Shown here: positions 8,320 to 16,914 of the stretch, one piece after another | How the letters are laid out: the number at the start of each line of letters is the position of its first letter | Numbering within the stretch: position 1 is the stretch's first letter | From: Aneurinibacillus danicus | GTDB lineage: Bacteria > Bacillota > Bacilli > Aneurinibacillales > Aneurinibacillaceae | DNA: 64,000 nucleotides | Reading direction: 5' to 3' | NCBI RefSeq assembly: GCF_007991215.1 | Contig: NZ_BJXX01000013.1 | Location: forward strand, 80,043-144,042 | The notes under the pieces: generated by a model | What the model was told of the DNA's origin: nothing | The model's database searches: none | What the model saw: the letters and a program-made list of their open reading frames with translations, nothing else | Program-made: the position numbers and the translations under genes

Positions 8320-9842
8320 AAACACAAATCGAAACAAACGGTATCGTTACGCTGCCCCCTGAAGTCTCACAGCAAATGAAAAACAGTCCGCTATGGAACG
8401 AAGACTTGCGTCCCACTACGACCGAAGAACATTCATGGAGAGGATTTAACTTCGCCGCTTTATGGATTGGCATGTGTCTCTGTATCCCCACCTATACGAT
8501 GGCGAGCGGAATGATTAGCCTCGGCATGAACTGGTATCAAGCAATCTTCACCATTTTCCTCGGCAATGTGATTGTGCTCATCCCCATCCTGCTTAATTCT
8601 CATGCCGGGACCAAGTTCGGAATTCCTTACCCCGTATTTGCCCGGCTTTGGTTCGGTGCAAAAGGGGCGCATATTCCCGCAATGGCCAGGGCCATCGTCG
8701 CTGCCGGATGGTTTGGCATCAATGTATGGATTGGAGCAGGAGCGATCGATACGTTATTATCCGCCTCCTTTTCCCTCTGGCAGGGGATTCCTTTTCATAC
8801 CGCCATCGTGTTTGCTTTATTCTGGTTATTAAATATAGGAATCGCCTATAAAGGACCGAAAGCGATTAAAATACTAAGCAGTATTGCCGCTCCCGTTCTG
8901 GGTGTTTCGGCGATCATTCTGCTCATCTGGGCATTCACTTCGGCGGGAGGCTGGGGACCTATGCTGTCCGCGCCCTCCAAGTTTACCTCCACCGGCGAAT
9001 TCTTAACGTACTTTTTCCCTTCTTTGACCGGCGTCATCGCCTTTTGGGCCACCATGGCGTTAAACATCCCGGATTTCTGCCGCTACGCCAAAAGCCAAAG
9101 GGCGCAAATTGTGTCGCAGAGTCTTTCGCTCCCCATTACCATGGGCCTATTCTCTTTCATCGGCATTGCCGTAACTTCCACTACGCTGGTGATTTTCGGT
9201 GAAGCGATTTGGGACCCGGTTCTTTTGCTCGCCAAGTTCCCTCCGTTTATTATCTTTTTGGGAACGCTGGTCATTGTTATCTCCTCTATCACGATTAACA
9301 TAGGAGCCAATGTAGTAGCGCCGGCCCGCGCCATTGAAAACCTCTATCCGAAGCGCATCACCTTTGCCATGGGGGCTATCATTACCGGTTTATTCGCCAT
9401 CTTAATGCAGCCCTGGTACATCATGTCCAACTTCGGCAACTACATCTTCGGCTGGCTTGGAACATATGGAGCGCTTCTGGGGCCGATCGACGGGATCGCC
9501 ATTGCCGATTACTGGCTCGTGCGCCGCAGACGAATGGCGCTGAAAGATCTGTACATGCCTGACGGCCGCTATAATTATACGTCCGGTTTCAATATGAACG
9601 GCGTGTACGCTCTCCTTATCGGGGTTGCCATCCCCGTTCTGGGACTATTTATCCCTCCGCTTCGTTTTATGTGGGAGAACGCATGGACATTCGGTCTGTT
9701 CATTTCCATTTTCGCGTATGTGTATCTCATGAGAAATGACAAGAGTGTGCTAAGCAAAGAGGAATACGAGGCCATTACTCAATTTACAAATGAAACTTCT
9801 GTTTCTTCTCCCGCCGCTAACACAGAAGCGGTCGTAAAATAA
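8316..9842 (+). CDS. NCS1-family nucleobase:cation symporter
   Basis: A 508-residue transporter of the cytosine/uracil/allantoin/hydantoin permease family with about 12 membrane helices. The N-terminal cytoplasmic segment SPLWNEDLRPTTTEEHSW leads into NFAALWIGMCLCIPTYTMASG, the typical first helix of NCS1 proteins. Later motifs include GTKFGIPYPVFARLWFG and NIPDFCRYAKS. AAGGAGGAG precedes the ATG. It lies directly downstream of pucR on the same strand. The likely substrate is uracil, thymine or a hydantoin feeding the surrounding pathway, but substrate cannot be read from sequence. Confidence 0.92.
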   Translation: MKTQIETNGIVTLPPEVSQQMKNSPLWNEDLRPTTTEEHSWRGFNFAALWIGMCLCIPTYTMASGMISLGMNWYQAIFTIFLGNVIVLIPILLNSHAGTKFGIPYPVFARLWFGAKGAHIPAMARAIVAAGWFGINVWIGAGAIDTLLSASFSLWQGIPFHTAIVFALFWLLNIGIAYKGPKAIKILSSIAAPVLGVSAIILLIWAFTSAGGWGPMLSAPSKFTSTGEFLTYFFPSLTGVIAFWATMALNIPDFCRYAKSQRAQIVSQSLSLPITMGLFSFIGIAVTSTTLVIFGEAIWDPVLLLAKFPPFIIFLGTLVIVISSITINIGANVVAPARAIENLYPKRITFAMGAIITGLFAILMQPWYIMSNFGNYIFGWLGTYGALLGPIDGIAIADYWLVRRRRMALKDLYMPDGRYNYTSGFNMNGVYALLIGVAIPVLGLFIPPLRFMWENAWTFGLFISIFAYVYLMRNDKSVLSKEEYEAITQFTNETSVSSPAANTEAVVK

Positions 9843-9852
9843 CACGAAACAT

Positions 9853-9897
9853 AAAGCCTCCCCGGTTCGCTGAAATGCGTCCAGGGAGGCTTTTTAT
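9853..9897 (+). terminator. terminator of the NCS1 permease
   Basis: AAAGCCTCCC ... GGGAGGCTTTTTA hairpin with a T-run, about 10 bases after the permease stop. It may also work backwards for the convergent ART-like gene. Confidence 0.85.
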
Positions 9898-9899
9898 TC

Positions 9900-10490
9900 T
9901 TAGACTTGCGTTTCTTCGGCATCTCTCCGGTACCGAATCCGCAAATCAGAAAACGTACAGGCCTGAAGTTCTTCGATCTCGTAAACAAAATCTAATTGTA
10001 CAGCACTAATCTGTTCATCCGGACAATAAGCGATATAATACGTTAGGTTATCGTCGATTTTGTAGACAATTCCATCATGGCCAAGTTCCATAACATACTC
10101 CCGGATTACGTTTCCGGTCCGGCGGTTTAGCTCGGTGCTATCCTGCGTCAAGATCTCCTCATCCGGCGTTCCGTCTGGATATTTCCATGCCAGCGCGAGG
10201 GTTCGTACCTCCTTTTCGCCGAAATGACCATCCAGCCACAACGGATTTTGCAGACAAAGCAACTGGCGGACCACACTTCCTTTATCGCCATTTGCTTCCG
10301 CATGGCAATATGCGTACTCCGCAGCAACCGTATAATCGCTGACGAGATATACACCCGGCCCGAATACCGCCTTAATCTCAATGTTATTACAAAACTTCCT
10401 TTCTTCTGCGGCAAAGTACCTCTGGTTCCTAATGACTTCCATAGCTTCCGACAGACAGATTCCCCTATAGGCAACTACACGTTCTTCCAT
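9900..10490 (-). CDS. ADP-ribosyltransferase-like protein, function unknown
   Basis: A 196-residue soluble protein. Three blocks in order resemble the ADP-ribosyltransferase fold seen in polyvalent-protein and phage-type ARTs: YRG at residues 8-10, GPGVYLVSDYTVAAEYA at 44-60, and HDGIVY plus YYIAYCPDEQIS at 138-162. LLCLQNPLWLD near 77 fits the strand that usually precedes the insert. The typical catalytic glutamate is not obvious; E159 in PDEQIS is one candidate. It has AAGGAGGAG before the ATG. Neighbours are pyrimidine catabolism genes, with no visible antitoxin or immunity partner. The family call rests on pattern memory only. Confidence 0.6.
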   Translation of the reverse strand: MEERVVAYRGICLSEAMEVIRNQRYFAAEERKFCNNIEIKAVFGPGVYLVSDYTVAAEYAYCHAEANGDKGSVVRQLLCLQNPLWLDGHFGEKEVRTLALAWKYPDGTPDEEILTQDSTELNRRTGNVIREYVMELGHDGIVYKIDDNLTYYIAYCPDEQISAVQLDFVYEIEELQACTFSDLRIRYRRDAEETQV

Positions 10491-10735
10491 TCCTTGTTCT
10501 CCTCCTTCGTATCAGAGTAAGAACACCTCACATTCATTCCTCCTACCTGTCTGTATCTCTCTTTACGCAGAAGATGATGAACTCTCTCAAAACAAGCTCC
10601 CACTATACAATTATAAAAAATCTGAAAAAACTATAACACAAAATTCCCCTCATCTCAATTCAGTATTTTACGAAATTATTTTATTTTCAAATAAATAAAA
10701 GGAAGCGGAAACCGCTTCCCTCTAGTCCCTCTATA
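10491..10735. other. intergenic, AT-rich
   Basis: Holds the ribosome site of the ART-like gene at its left end and the terminator of the nitrilase gene at its right end. I see no open frame or repeat between them. Confidence 0.6.
10688..10720 (-). terminator. terminator of the pre/hyd operon
   Basis: On the minus strand GGAAGCGG-TTT-CCGCTTCC is followed by TTTTATTTATTT, 16 bases after the stop of the nitrilase-type amidohydrolase, which closes the four-gene operon. Confidence 0.85.
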
Positions 10736-11623
10736 TTATATTTGAGCGGTAAGATTGGTATAGGTTTCCGGACGCCTATCACGGTAAAATTGCCATTGAT
10801 CTCGCACCTGGTGAATAACATTGCGATCCATTATCCCGATAATTACTTCATCTTTGTCCCGGCTTCCCATTGCCACAAACTCCCCACGCGGATTGACCAG
10901 ATAGCTCTGCCCGTAGAACTCTCCCATATTCCATGGTGCTTCAAAACCGACGCGGTTAATGGCCGCAACATAAAATCCGTTAGCAACCGCATGTGCGGGC
11001 TGCTCCAGTCTCCACAAATATTCCGATGTGCCCGCTACGGTTGCGGAAGGGTTAAAAACAACTTCCGCTCCATTTAATCCAAGGAGACGAGCTCCTTCAG
11101 GGAAGTGCCTATCATAGCAAATATAGATACCGATTTTTGCGTATTTCGTGTTAAATACCGGATAATCTTCATTGCCCGGCTTAAAATAATATTTTTCCCA
11201 GAAGCCTGTTCCCCCCTCACCTGCCGCCACATGGGGAATATGCTTCTTGCGATATTTCCCAAGGTACTTTCCATCGGCATCAATGACGGCGGCTGTATTG
11301 TAATAGACGCCTTCTGCCGCCTTTTCATAAATGGGCAGTACGATGACCACGTCGTTTTTCTTCGCGATTTCTTGAAACAGCTTCGTCGTAGGCCCATCCG
11401 GAATAGGCTCTGCAGATGCATACCATTTTGTTGTCTGTTCGGCACAAAAGTAAGGCCCGTAGAAAATCTCCTGCAAGCAGATGATTTGCGCTCCCTTGGC
11501 TACCGCTTCATCAATAAGCGCCAGATGCTTCTCAACCGCCTTTTCTTTATGCACTTCCACCGGTTCATTCCCGTGTACATCATGACTCGCTTGAATCAGA
11601 CCGATGACAACCTCTTTAGACAT
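10736..11623 (-). CDS. nitrilase-superfamily N-carbamoyl-beta-alanine amidohydrolase (beta-ureidopropionase)
   Basis: Hydrolyses N-carbamoyl-beta-alanine to beta-alanine, CO2 and ammonia, the third step of reductive pyrimidine breakdown. The 295-residue protein carries the Glu-Lys-Cys triad: E in ICLQEIFYGPYFC, K in KYRKKHIPH and C in IYICYDRHFPEGARL. HIPHV and GFEAPWNMGEFYG are typical of the beta-ureidopropionase/N-carbamoylputrescine branch. AAGGAGGGG precedes the ATG. It follows the hydantoinase by 37 bases. The N-carbamoylputrescine alternative cannot be fully excluded, but context favours pyrimidines. Confidence 0.9.
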   Translation of the reverse strand: MSKEVVIGLIQASHDVHGNEPVEVHKEKAVEKHLALIDEAVAKGAQIICLQEIFYGPYFCAEQTTKWYASAEPIPDGPTTKLFQEIAKKNDVVIVLPIYEKAAEGVYYNTAAVIDADGKYLGKYRKKHIPHVAAGEGGTGFWEKYYFKPGNEDYPVFNTKYAKIGIYICYDRHFPEGARLLGLNGAEVVFNPSATVAGTSEYLWRLEQPAHAVANGFYVAAINRVGFEAPWNMGEFYGQSYLVNPRGEFVAMGSRDKDEVIIGIMDRNVIHQVRDQWQFYRDRRPETYTNLTAQI

Positions 11624-11660
11624 GATAACCCCTCCTTGAATCGCCTGATATGGAATATCG

Positions 11661-13046
11661 TTAATATTGCTTGAATTGTTGTCTGCTTACGTATTGTCCT
11701 CTACCCTTTTGACCGTGGAACTGTTTGTCTTTGACAATGATTTCTCCCCTGGAAAGGACAACGACCGGCTCACCTACCACTTTCATTCCTTCGAAAGGGT
11801 TATAGTCTACATTCATATGGTGGGTAGAGGCGGAAAGCGTACGTTCCACCTTCGGGTCAAAGACAACGATATCGGCATCGCTTCCCACGGCAATCGTTCC
11901 TTTCTTCGGAAAGAGACCGAACAATTTTGCGGCATTGGTGGATACCGTGTTTACAAAGGTATTTAATCCGATTCTTCCCTTGTGCACGCCTTCCGAATAT
12001 AAAATGGAGAAACGGTCTTCAATAAGCGGCCCTCCGTTCGGAATCTTGGTAAAGTCGTGCTTTCCGAGATCCTTTTGGCCTTCGAAGTTAAAAGAGCACT
12101 GATCCGAACCTACCGTCTGCAAACTTCCGTTGCGCAAAGCCGCCCACAGTTCTTCCTGATTCCACTTCTCTCTGAGCGGTGGCGACCAGACGTATTTCGC
12201 GCCTTCGAATTCGGGCTTTTGTAAGTCTGTCACATCAAGGACAAGATATTGCTGGCATGTTTCCCCCCACACTTTTAGCCCTTGATCCCGTGCCTCCTTG
12301 ATTTTATTTGCTGCGGCCGCACACGATACGTGTACGACATAAATCGGAGCATCGGCAAGCGCGGCCATCGCAATGGCTCTTCCCGTCGCCTCCGCCTCCA
12401 CTTCCGGTGGACGGGTTACCGCATGGTAATAAGGAGACGTATTCCCTTGTTCCAGCGCTTTTTGCACCAGTAACTCGATGACATCCCCGTTTTCCGCATG
12501 AACCTGTACCAGTGCACCCAGTTCCTTCGCTTTTGTGAGCGTTTGAAAAAGCGTTCCGTCATCGACCTGAAATACATTTTTATAGGCCATAAACAGCTTT
12601 AAGGAAGTAATCCCCTCTTCCTGAATAATGGCCGGCAGTTCGCTTAGCACATTATCGTTCATTTCACTAATCATAAGGTGGAAGCCATAATCGATGACGG
12701 CCTTTTGTTCCGCTTTCTTATGCCAGGCATTCACCGCATTTTTTAACGGTTTTCCTTTTTGCGTCAAACAAAAGTCGATAATCGTAGTCGTGCCGCCAAA
12801 AGCAGCGGCGCGCGTCCCCGTTTCAAAGTCGTCCGCCGTTACCGTTCCACCGAATGGCATATCTAAGTGAGTATGCGGATCAACTCCTCCTGGAAACACA
12901 TAGCATCCCTTCGCATCGATGATTTCGGCTCCATATGTTTCGATATTGCTGGCGATCGAAACAACTTTTTCCCCCTTAATTAAAATATCTGCTTCATAAA
13001 TGTCCGAACCGGTAACGACAGTTCCCCCTTTAATTACTTTTGCCAT
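11661..13046 (-). CDS. hydA: dihydropyrimidinase / D-hydantoinase
   Basis: A 461-residue cyclic amidohydrolase that opens dihydrouracil or dihydrothymine to the N-carbamoyl-beta-amino acid. It shows the binuclear metal site: HTHLDM near residue 58, the carbamylated lysine in TSLKLFMAYKN near 150, VHAEN near 182, YVVHVSC near 238, and GSDQCSF for the last aspartate. Length and motifs match the family. AAAGGGGGAG precedes the ATG. It lies 17 bases after preA, so product passes from dehydrogenase to hydrolase genes in order. It is widely known under the names hydA or dht. Confidence 0.93.
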   Translation of the reverse strand: MAKVIKGGTVVTGSDIYEADILIKGEKVVSIASNIETYGAEIIDAKGCYVFPGGVDPHTHLDMPFGGTVTADDFETGTRAAAFGGTTTIIDFCLTQKGKPLKNAVNAWHKKAEQKAVIDYGFHLMISEMNDNVLSELPAIIQEEGITSLKLFMAYKNVFQVDDGTLFQTLTKAKELGALVQVHAENGDVIELLVQKALEQGNTSPYYHAVTRPPEVEAEATGRAIAMAALADAPIYVVHVSCAAAANKIKEARDQGLKVWGETCQQYLVLDVTDLQKPEFEGAKYVWSPPLREKWNQEELWAALRNGSLQTVGSDQCSFNFEGQKDLGKHDFTKIPNGGPLIEDRFSILYSEGVHKGRIGLNTFVNTVSTNAAKLFGLFPKKGTIAVGSDADIVVFDPKVERTLSASTHHMNVDYNPFEGMKVVGEPVVVLSRGEIIVKDKQFHGQKGRGQYVSRQQFKQY

Positions 13047-13063
13047 TCGCTACTCCCCCTTTT

Positions 13064-14323
13064 CTATTGCGCCGAATTCATTAAGGCTGTGTGCTCTCTC
13101 CATGTAAGCGGCGGCTGATTACTCGGTATCTCTATCATCGTAATACAGTCTTCGATCGGACAGACTATCGAACACAAGTTGCATCCTACACAATCCTCTT
13201 CCCGCACGGTCAGTTTTTCGCGGCCATCCTCCGCCTGTATAATATCAATGCATTGGTGAGATGTATCTTCGCAAGCGATATGGCATCGATTGCAGTTGAT
13301 ACAGGATTCTTCATCAATACGGGCCACCACTTTGTAGTTAAGGTTTAGATTTCCCCATTCGGAATAGCGCGGCACTGATTTTCCGACGATCTCCATGACT
13401 GATTCGATGCCCCGTTCATCTAGATAATTGTTCAGCCCTTCAATCATATCCTCAACAATTCTGAAACCATACAGCATAGCGGCAGTACATACCTGGATAC
13501 CCGACGAACCCATCAGCATGAATTCGACGGCATCGCGCCAGTTCGAAATACCGCCAATACCGGAAATCGGAAGGTTAACCTGCGGGTCACGGGCGCATTC
13601 TGCCACCATATTCAGCGCAATCGGCTTAACCGCAGGACCGCAATATCCGCCATGCGCCCCCTTTCCATCAATATGCGGAATAGGATTCCACGTATCGATA
13701 TCGACCCCCATAAGACTATTAATCGTATTAATCATGCTAATAGCATCCGCCCCGCCCTGCTTGGCTGCCCGTGCCGTATACCGAATGTCCGTAATGTTCG
13801 GCGTCAGCTTCACGATGACCGGGGTTTGCGCCACTTCCTTCACCCATTCGGTCTGCAACTGTACCAACTCCGGGTGCTGGCCGACTGCTGAACCCATACC
13901 GCGCTCAGCCATGCCGTGCGGACACCCAAAATTCAGCTCCAGTCCGTCCACCCCGACGTCTTCCACCGCTTTGACCAATTCATGCCACCTTTCACGGTTT
14001 GGTTCCATCATCAATGAAGCAACGAGCGCATGATTCGGAAACTTTCTTTTTACCTCTTTCATTTCCTTCAGATTCACTTCCAGCGGACGGTCGGTAATTA
14101 ATTCAACATTATTAAATCCGATCGTTTGTCCGTTGTACTTTAAACCAGCAAAACGGGAAGTTACGTTGATAATCGGGTCGCCGAGCGTTTTCCAGACCGC
14201 CCCACCCCACCCTGCCTCGAATGCTCTTTCAACCTGGTAGCCGGTATTGGTCGGCGGGGCCGAAGCGAGCCAGAACGGGTTCGGCGCCTGAATTCCTCCA
14301 AGGTTAATCCGTAAATCAGCCAT
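13064..14323 (-). CDS. preA: NAD-dependent dihydropyrimidine dehydrogenase, subunit PreA
   Basis: FMN subunit that reduces uracil and thymine. Residues 1-300 form a dihydroorotate-dehydrogenase-like TIM barrel (NPFWLASAPPTNTG, NFGCPHGMAERGMG with the active-site cysteine region, VIVKLTPN, ISGIGGISNW). The C-terminus carries two four-iron clusters, CINCNRCHIACEDTSHQC and CVGCNLCSIVCPIEDC. The 419-residue length fits PreA. It lies 33 bases after preT, which supplies electrons from NADH. The pair corresponds to a split version of the mammalian enzyme. Confidence 0.95.
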   Translation of the reverse strand: MADLRINLGGIQAPNPFWLASAPPTNTGYQVERAFEAGWGGAVWKTLGDPIINVTSRFAGLKYNGQTIGFNNVELITDRPLEVNLKEMKEVKRKFPNHALVASLMMEPNRERWHELVKAVEDVGVDGLELNFGCPHGMAERGMGSAVGQHPELVQLQTEWVKEVAQTPVIVKLTPNITDIRYTARAAKQGGADAISMINTINSLMGVDIDTWNPIPHIDGKGAHGGYCGPAVKPIALNMVAECARDPQVNLPISGIGGISNWRDAVEFMLMGSSGIQVCTAAMLYGFRIVEDMIEGLNNYLDERGIESVMEIVGKSVPRYSEWGNLNLNYKVVARIDEESCINCNRCHIACEDTSHQCIDIIQAEDGREKLTVREEDCVGCNLCSIVCPIEDCITMIEIPSNQPPLTWREHTALMNSAQ

Positions 14324-14356
14324 AAAGATACCCCCTGATTTTAATCAAATGTAGTT

Positions 14357-15724
14357 TTATGCCGTGGCTTCTTTTTTTGTAGACAGATACACATTATGAA
14401 TTCCGTACGCAGCCTTCTTGCCCTGCTCCGCCGCATCAACCACCATGGCTTCGGCGTTTCCCAGACCGAAAATGCAATCACCGGCCGCAAAGACTTTCGG
14501 ATTGGATGTCTGATGATTATCGTTGACTTTAACCACTCCTTGAACATGTTCAAGGCCTATCGCTTCAATAAGAGGAAGCAACTTATTCTGTCCAATCGCC
14601 TTAATTACACTGTCAACTTCAACTGTAAACTCCGATCCTTCGACTGTTATCGGGCGCGGACGTCCCGACTCATCAGGCTGGCCAAGCTCCATGCGTACGC
14701 ATTCAAGTGCCTTTACCCTTCCGTTCTCGTCCCCAATAATGCGCTTAGGCGTTACAAGCCACCTGAACTCGACACCCTCCTGCTTGGCAAACTCGTACTC
14801 GAAATCGTAAGCTGTCATTTCATTCTCTGTCCGGCGATACATCATGGTTACTCTTTCTGCTCCAAGACGACGTGAACACGTAGCCGCATCAATTGCGGTG
14901 TTTCCCGCACCGATAACGACCACTCTCTTGCCGACTGAAAGTGTCTCGAGAGGCCTGGTTTTCGTATCTTCAACAAGCTGAATGGCATCGTATACGCCAT
15001 CCAATTCTTCTCCTTCAATTCCGAGGGAAGGCACTTTGCCAAGGCCTACGGCTAACACAATGTAGTCATACTCATTCACAATTTCATCTACCTGAATATC
15101 TTTTCCTACAGTTATATTGGTAAGAATGGTAACGCCAAGCTTCTCTACCTGTTCAACTTCCCACAGGGCAACCTGCTGCGGCAAACGGAACGACACAATG
15201 CCGTACGTATTCAGCCCTCCCGCTTGCGCTTTTGATTCGTATATCGTCACCTTATAGCCTAGCCGGGCCAACTCCCTGGCCGCAGACAGTCCAGCTGGTC
15301 CACCTCCAATTACAGCTGCGGTTTTTCCATTGCTTTCTCCCTTTTCGAATAATGTCACACGATTCTTCATCGCCCAATCCGTGGCATAGCGCTGGAGCTG
15401 ACCGATCATAATTGGAGAAGAAGCGTGATTCAGCACACAGGCTCCCTCACAGAGCTCCGAAGTGGGACAAACTCTTGCGCAGCTTGCACCTACCGGGTTT
15501 GCCTCCATAATGACGCGGGCAGAACCTTTCATATTTCCGGAGGCAATCTTTTTAATAAAAGAAGGAATATTAATACCGGTAGGACAAGCTTTAATACAAG
15601 GAGCATCATAACAATAAAGACAACGAGTGGCTTCATCCATTGCATCTTTCTCTCGCAAACCGGGAACAACTTCCTGAAAGTTTCTTTTGAGCTTCTCGGT
15701 GGAAATAGAGGCGTGATGATTCAA
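14357..15724 (-). CDS. preT: NAD-dependent dihydropyrimidine dehydrogenase, subunit PreT
   Basis: FAD/NAD(P)H-binding subunit related to the glutamate synthase small chain. The N-terminus holds cysteine clusters (CLYCYDAPCIKACPTGI and SCARVCPTSELCEGAC). Then come two Rossmann motifs, VIGGGPAGLSAARELARLG and VVIGAGNTAIDAA, and a C-terminal FAD motif FAAGDCIFGLGN. I place the start at the TTG at 15724, 6 bases after AAGGAGGAG. An in-frame ATG 30 bases upstream contains that ribosome site within its coding part and has none of its own. It is the first gene of the preT-preA-hydA-amidohydrolase operon. Confidence 0.93.
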   Translation of the reverse strand: MNHHASISTEKLKRNFQEVVPGLREKDAMDEATRCLYCYDAPCIKACPTGINIPSFIKKIASGNMKGSARVIMEANPVGASCARVCPTSELCEGACVLNHASSPIMIGQLQRYATDWAMKNRVTLFEKGESNGKTAAVIGGGPAGLSAARELARLGYKVTIYESKAQAGGLNTYGIVSFRLPQQVALWEVEQVEKLGVTILTNITVGKDIQVDEIVNEYDYIVLAVGLGKVPSLGIEGEELDGVYDAIQLVEDTKTRPLETLSVGKRVVVIGAGNTAIDAATCSRRLGAERVTMMYRRTENEMTAYDFEYEFAKQEGVEFRWLVTPKRIIGDENGRVKALECVRMELGQPDESGRPRPITVEGSEFTVEVDSVIKAIGQNKLLPLIEAIGLEHVQGVVKVNDNHQTSNPKVFAAGDCIFGLGNAEAMVVDAAEQGKKAAYGIHNVYLSTKKEATA

Positions 15725-15969
15725 TATGCTCTCCTCCTTGTAAAATAAGTTCATATTTTGGCTAAATATTCAGAACTTTATATTAATAATATTATACCAA
15801 AAATAATTTATCAACATTTTTGATTGCTTTTATAAATATTTTAATAGGTGTTCAGATTATTATCCGGTAAACAGGAAATGAGGTTGAGGGAAAGGCAATC
15901 TTTGATAAAATAAAGAGGGAATACCATTGGGTTTCCAGAATATCGGCATTTGCGAAAGGATACCGTAAA
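15725..15969. other. AT-rich divergent intergenic region
   Basis: Contains the promoter area of the preT operon (TATAAT on the minus strand at 15796-15791, with a poor -35) and of the following plus-strand pair. The frame of the 15970 gene stays open back to 15871 and reads like protein (KAIFDKIKREYHWVSRISAF) but has no start codon. This may be a remnant of a longer 5' end. Confidence 0.4.
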
Positions 15970-16494
15970 ATGGACTTAGAAGTTCGTATCGAAAACCTTA
16001 AGCAAGAAATCAAAGAAAAACAGAACCTGCTTGCAGAACTTGAAGAAAAATTAACCGAGTACAAAAATCAACAAGAACGCCGAAAACAATATATGTCCTC
16101 CAAAGAAATTATCGATTATGTAGAAAACCGCTCCGGAAAACTCATCAATATGTCAACCATTAAACGCTGGACGGACGAAGGGTATCTCGGCGAAGTCATT
16201 GACGAGCGTGAACATTTCTGGGCCTTAAAAACCAAACAGGGGAAAAAGCGAAATCTGTATAGAAAATCAACAGTACTTTCTTTTTTATATAACAGGGGAT
16301 ACATCGCTCCTTATTACAATGTATTGGATGAAGTTCTGTACTCTACAGAAAACGCTTCCTTCTCCGCTGTGGTAATAGATGTTCGTATGGAAAACGGACA
16401 ATTTTTATACAAAATTCAGCTACAGGATTACACGATAATCGACAATATTGACGAGAAGCAATTGAAAGGTGCGGAAAACGATGGTGAGTATTGA
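15970..16494 (+). CDS. coiled-coil protein with a possible MerR-like winged helix, unknown function
   Basis: A 174-residue protein. Residues 1-40 are a strong coiled coil (IENLKQEIKEKQNLLAELEEKL). Residues 45-85 look like a helix-turn-helix with wing (SSKEIIDYVENRSGKLINMSTIKRWTDEGYLGE), and the rest is a small alpha/beta domain. ATG at 15970 is 8 bases after AAAGGAT. Its stop overlaps the next gene by 14 bases, so the pair is translationally coupled. It is AT-richer than its neighbours and may have been acquired. I do not know the family; DNA binding is inference. Confidence 0.75.
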   Translation: MDLEVRIENLKQEIKEKQNLLAELEEKLTEYKNQQERRKQYMSSKEIIDYVENRSGKLINMSTIKRWTDEGYLGEVIDEREHFWALKTKQGKKRNLYRKSTVLSFLYNRGYIAPYYNVLDEVLYSTENASFSAVVIDVRMENGQFLYKIQLQDYTIIDNIDEKQLKGAENDGEY

Positions 16495-16891
16495 AATCAA
16501 AAACACAAACGAAAATATCTTAATTGCAAGAAAAATAAGGGATGCAAATAAAGGGTCAGTAGACGGATTTAATTTAAAATTTACGGAAGACAACAGGACC
16601 ATCGTGATTGAGGGGGAAAAATTAACGATTCCCGACAAAGCGCTCCTTACAAGCGAAGTAAAAGTAAACGGAATTCTCAAACCGCTTGCAAATGGCTTCG
16701 AAATCCTGAATGAAGAAAAAGGAAAGACCGTAAACTTGCATCTGGATGCCGAATTAGTGAAGGAAATTAACGTAATCCGCAGTTATGTTAAAAGTAAAAC
16801 GCAGCATGATGTCTTATTGGAACTATTCAAAAAAGGGCTGGAGCAGTTCAAAAAAGAAAACGATACGCATCAAAAAAGAAGCGACCGATAA
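16481..16891 (+). CDS. protein with C-terminal ribbon-helix-helix-like segment, unknown function
   Basis: A 136-residue protein rich in beta strands over residues 1-80. Its C-terminal part, TVNLHLDAELVKEINVIRS followed by DVLLELFKKGLEQF, has the strand-helix-helix spacing of an RHH DNA-binding domain. ATG at 16481 follows GAAAGGTG; an in-frame GTG 12 bases upstream overlaps that site. The gene overlaps the preceding coiled-coil gene by 14 bases and ends in a shared terminator. Two small coupled putative DNA-binding proteins could form a repressor or segregation pair. No toxin motif is visible. Confidence 0.72.
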   Translation: MVSIEIKNTNENILIARKIRDANKGSVDGFNLKFTEDNRTIVIEGEKLTIPDKALLTSEVKVNGILKPLANGFEILNEEKGKTVNLHLDAELVKEINVIRSYVKSKTQHDVLLELFKKGLEQFKKENDTHQKRSDR

Positions 16892-16903
16892 GCCGCTTCT
16901 TTT
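16874..16903. terminator. bidirectional terminator between the RHH-like gene and pepA
   Basis: AAAAGAAGCG ... CGCTTCTTTTT hairpin lies between two convergent genes, with T-runs on both strands. Confidence 0.85.
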
Positions 16904-16914
16904 TCTTATTTTCC

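Noticed and set aside
11105..11674. 189-codon plus-strand frame opposite the nitrilase-type gene
   Set aside because: Antisense shadow of a clear coding region without a ribosome site.
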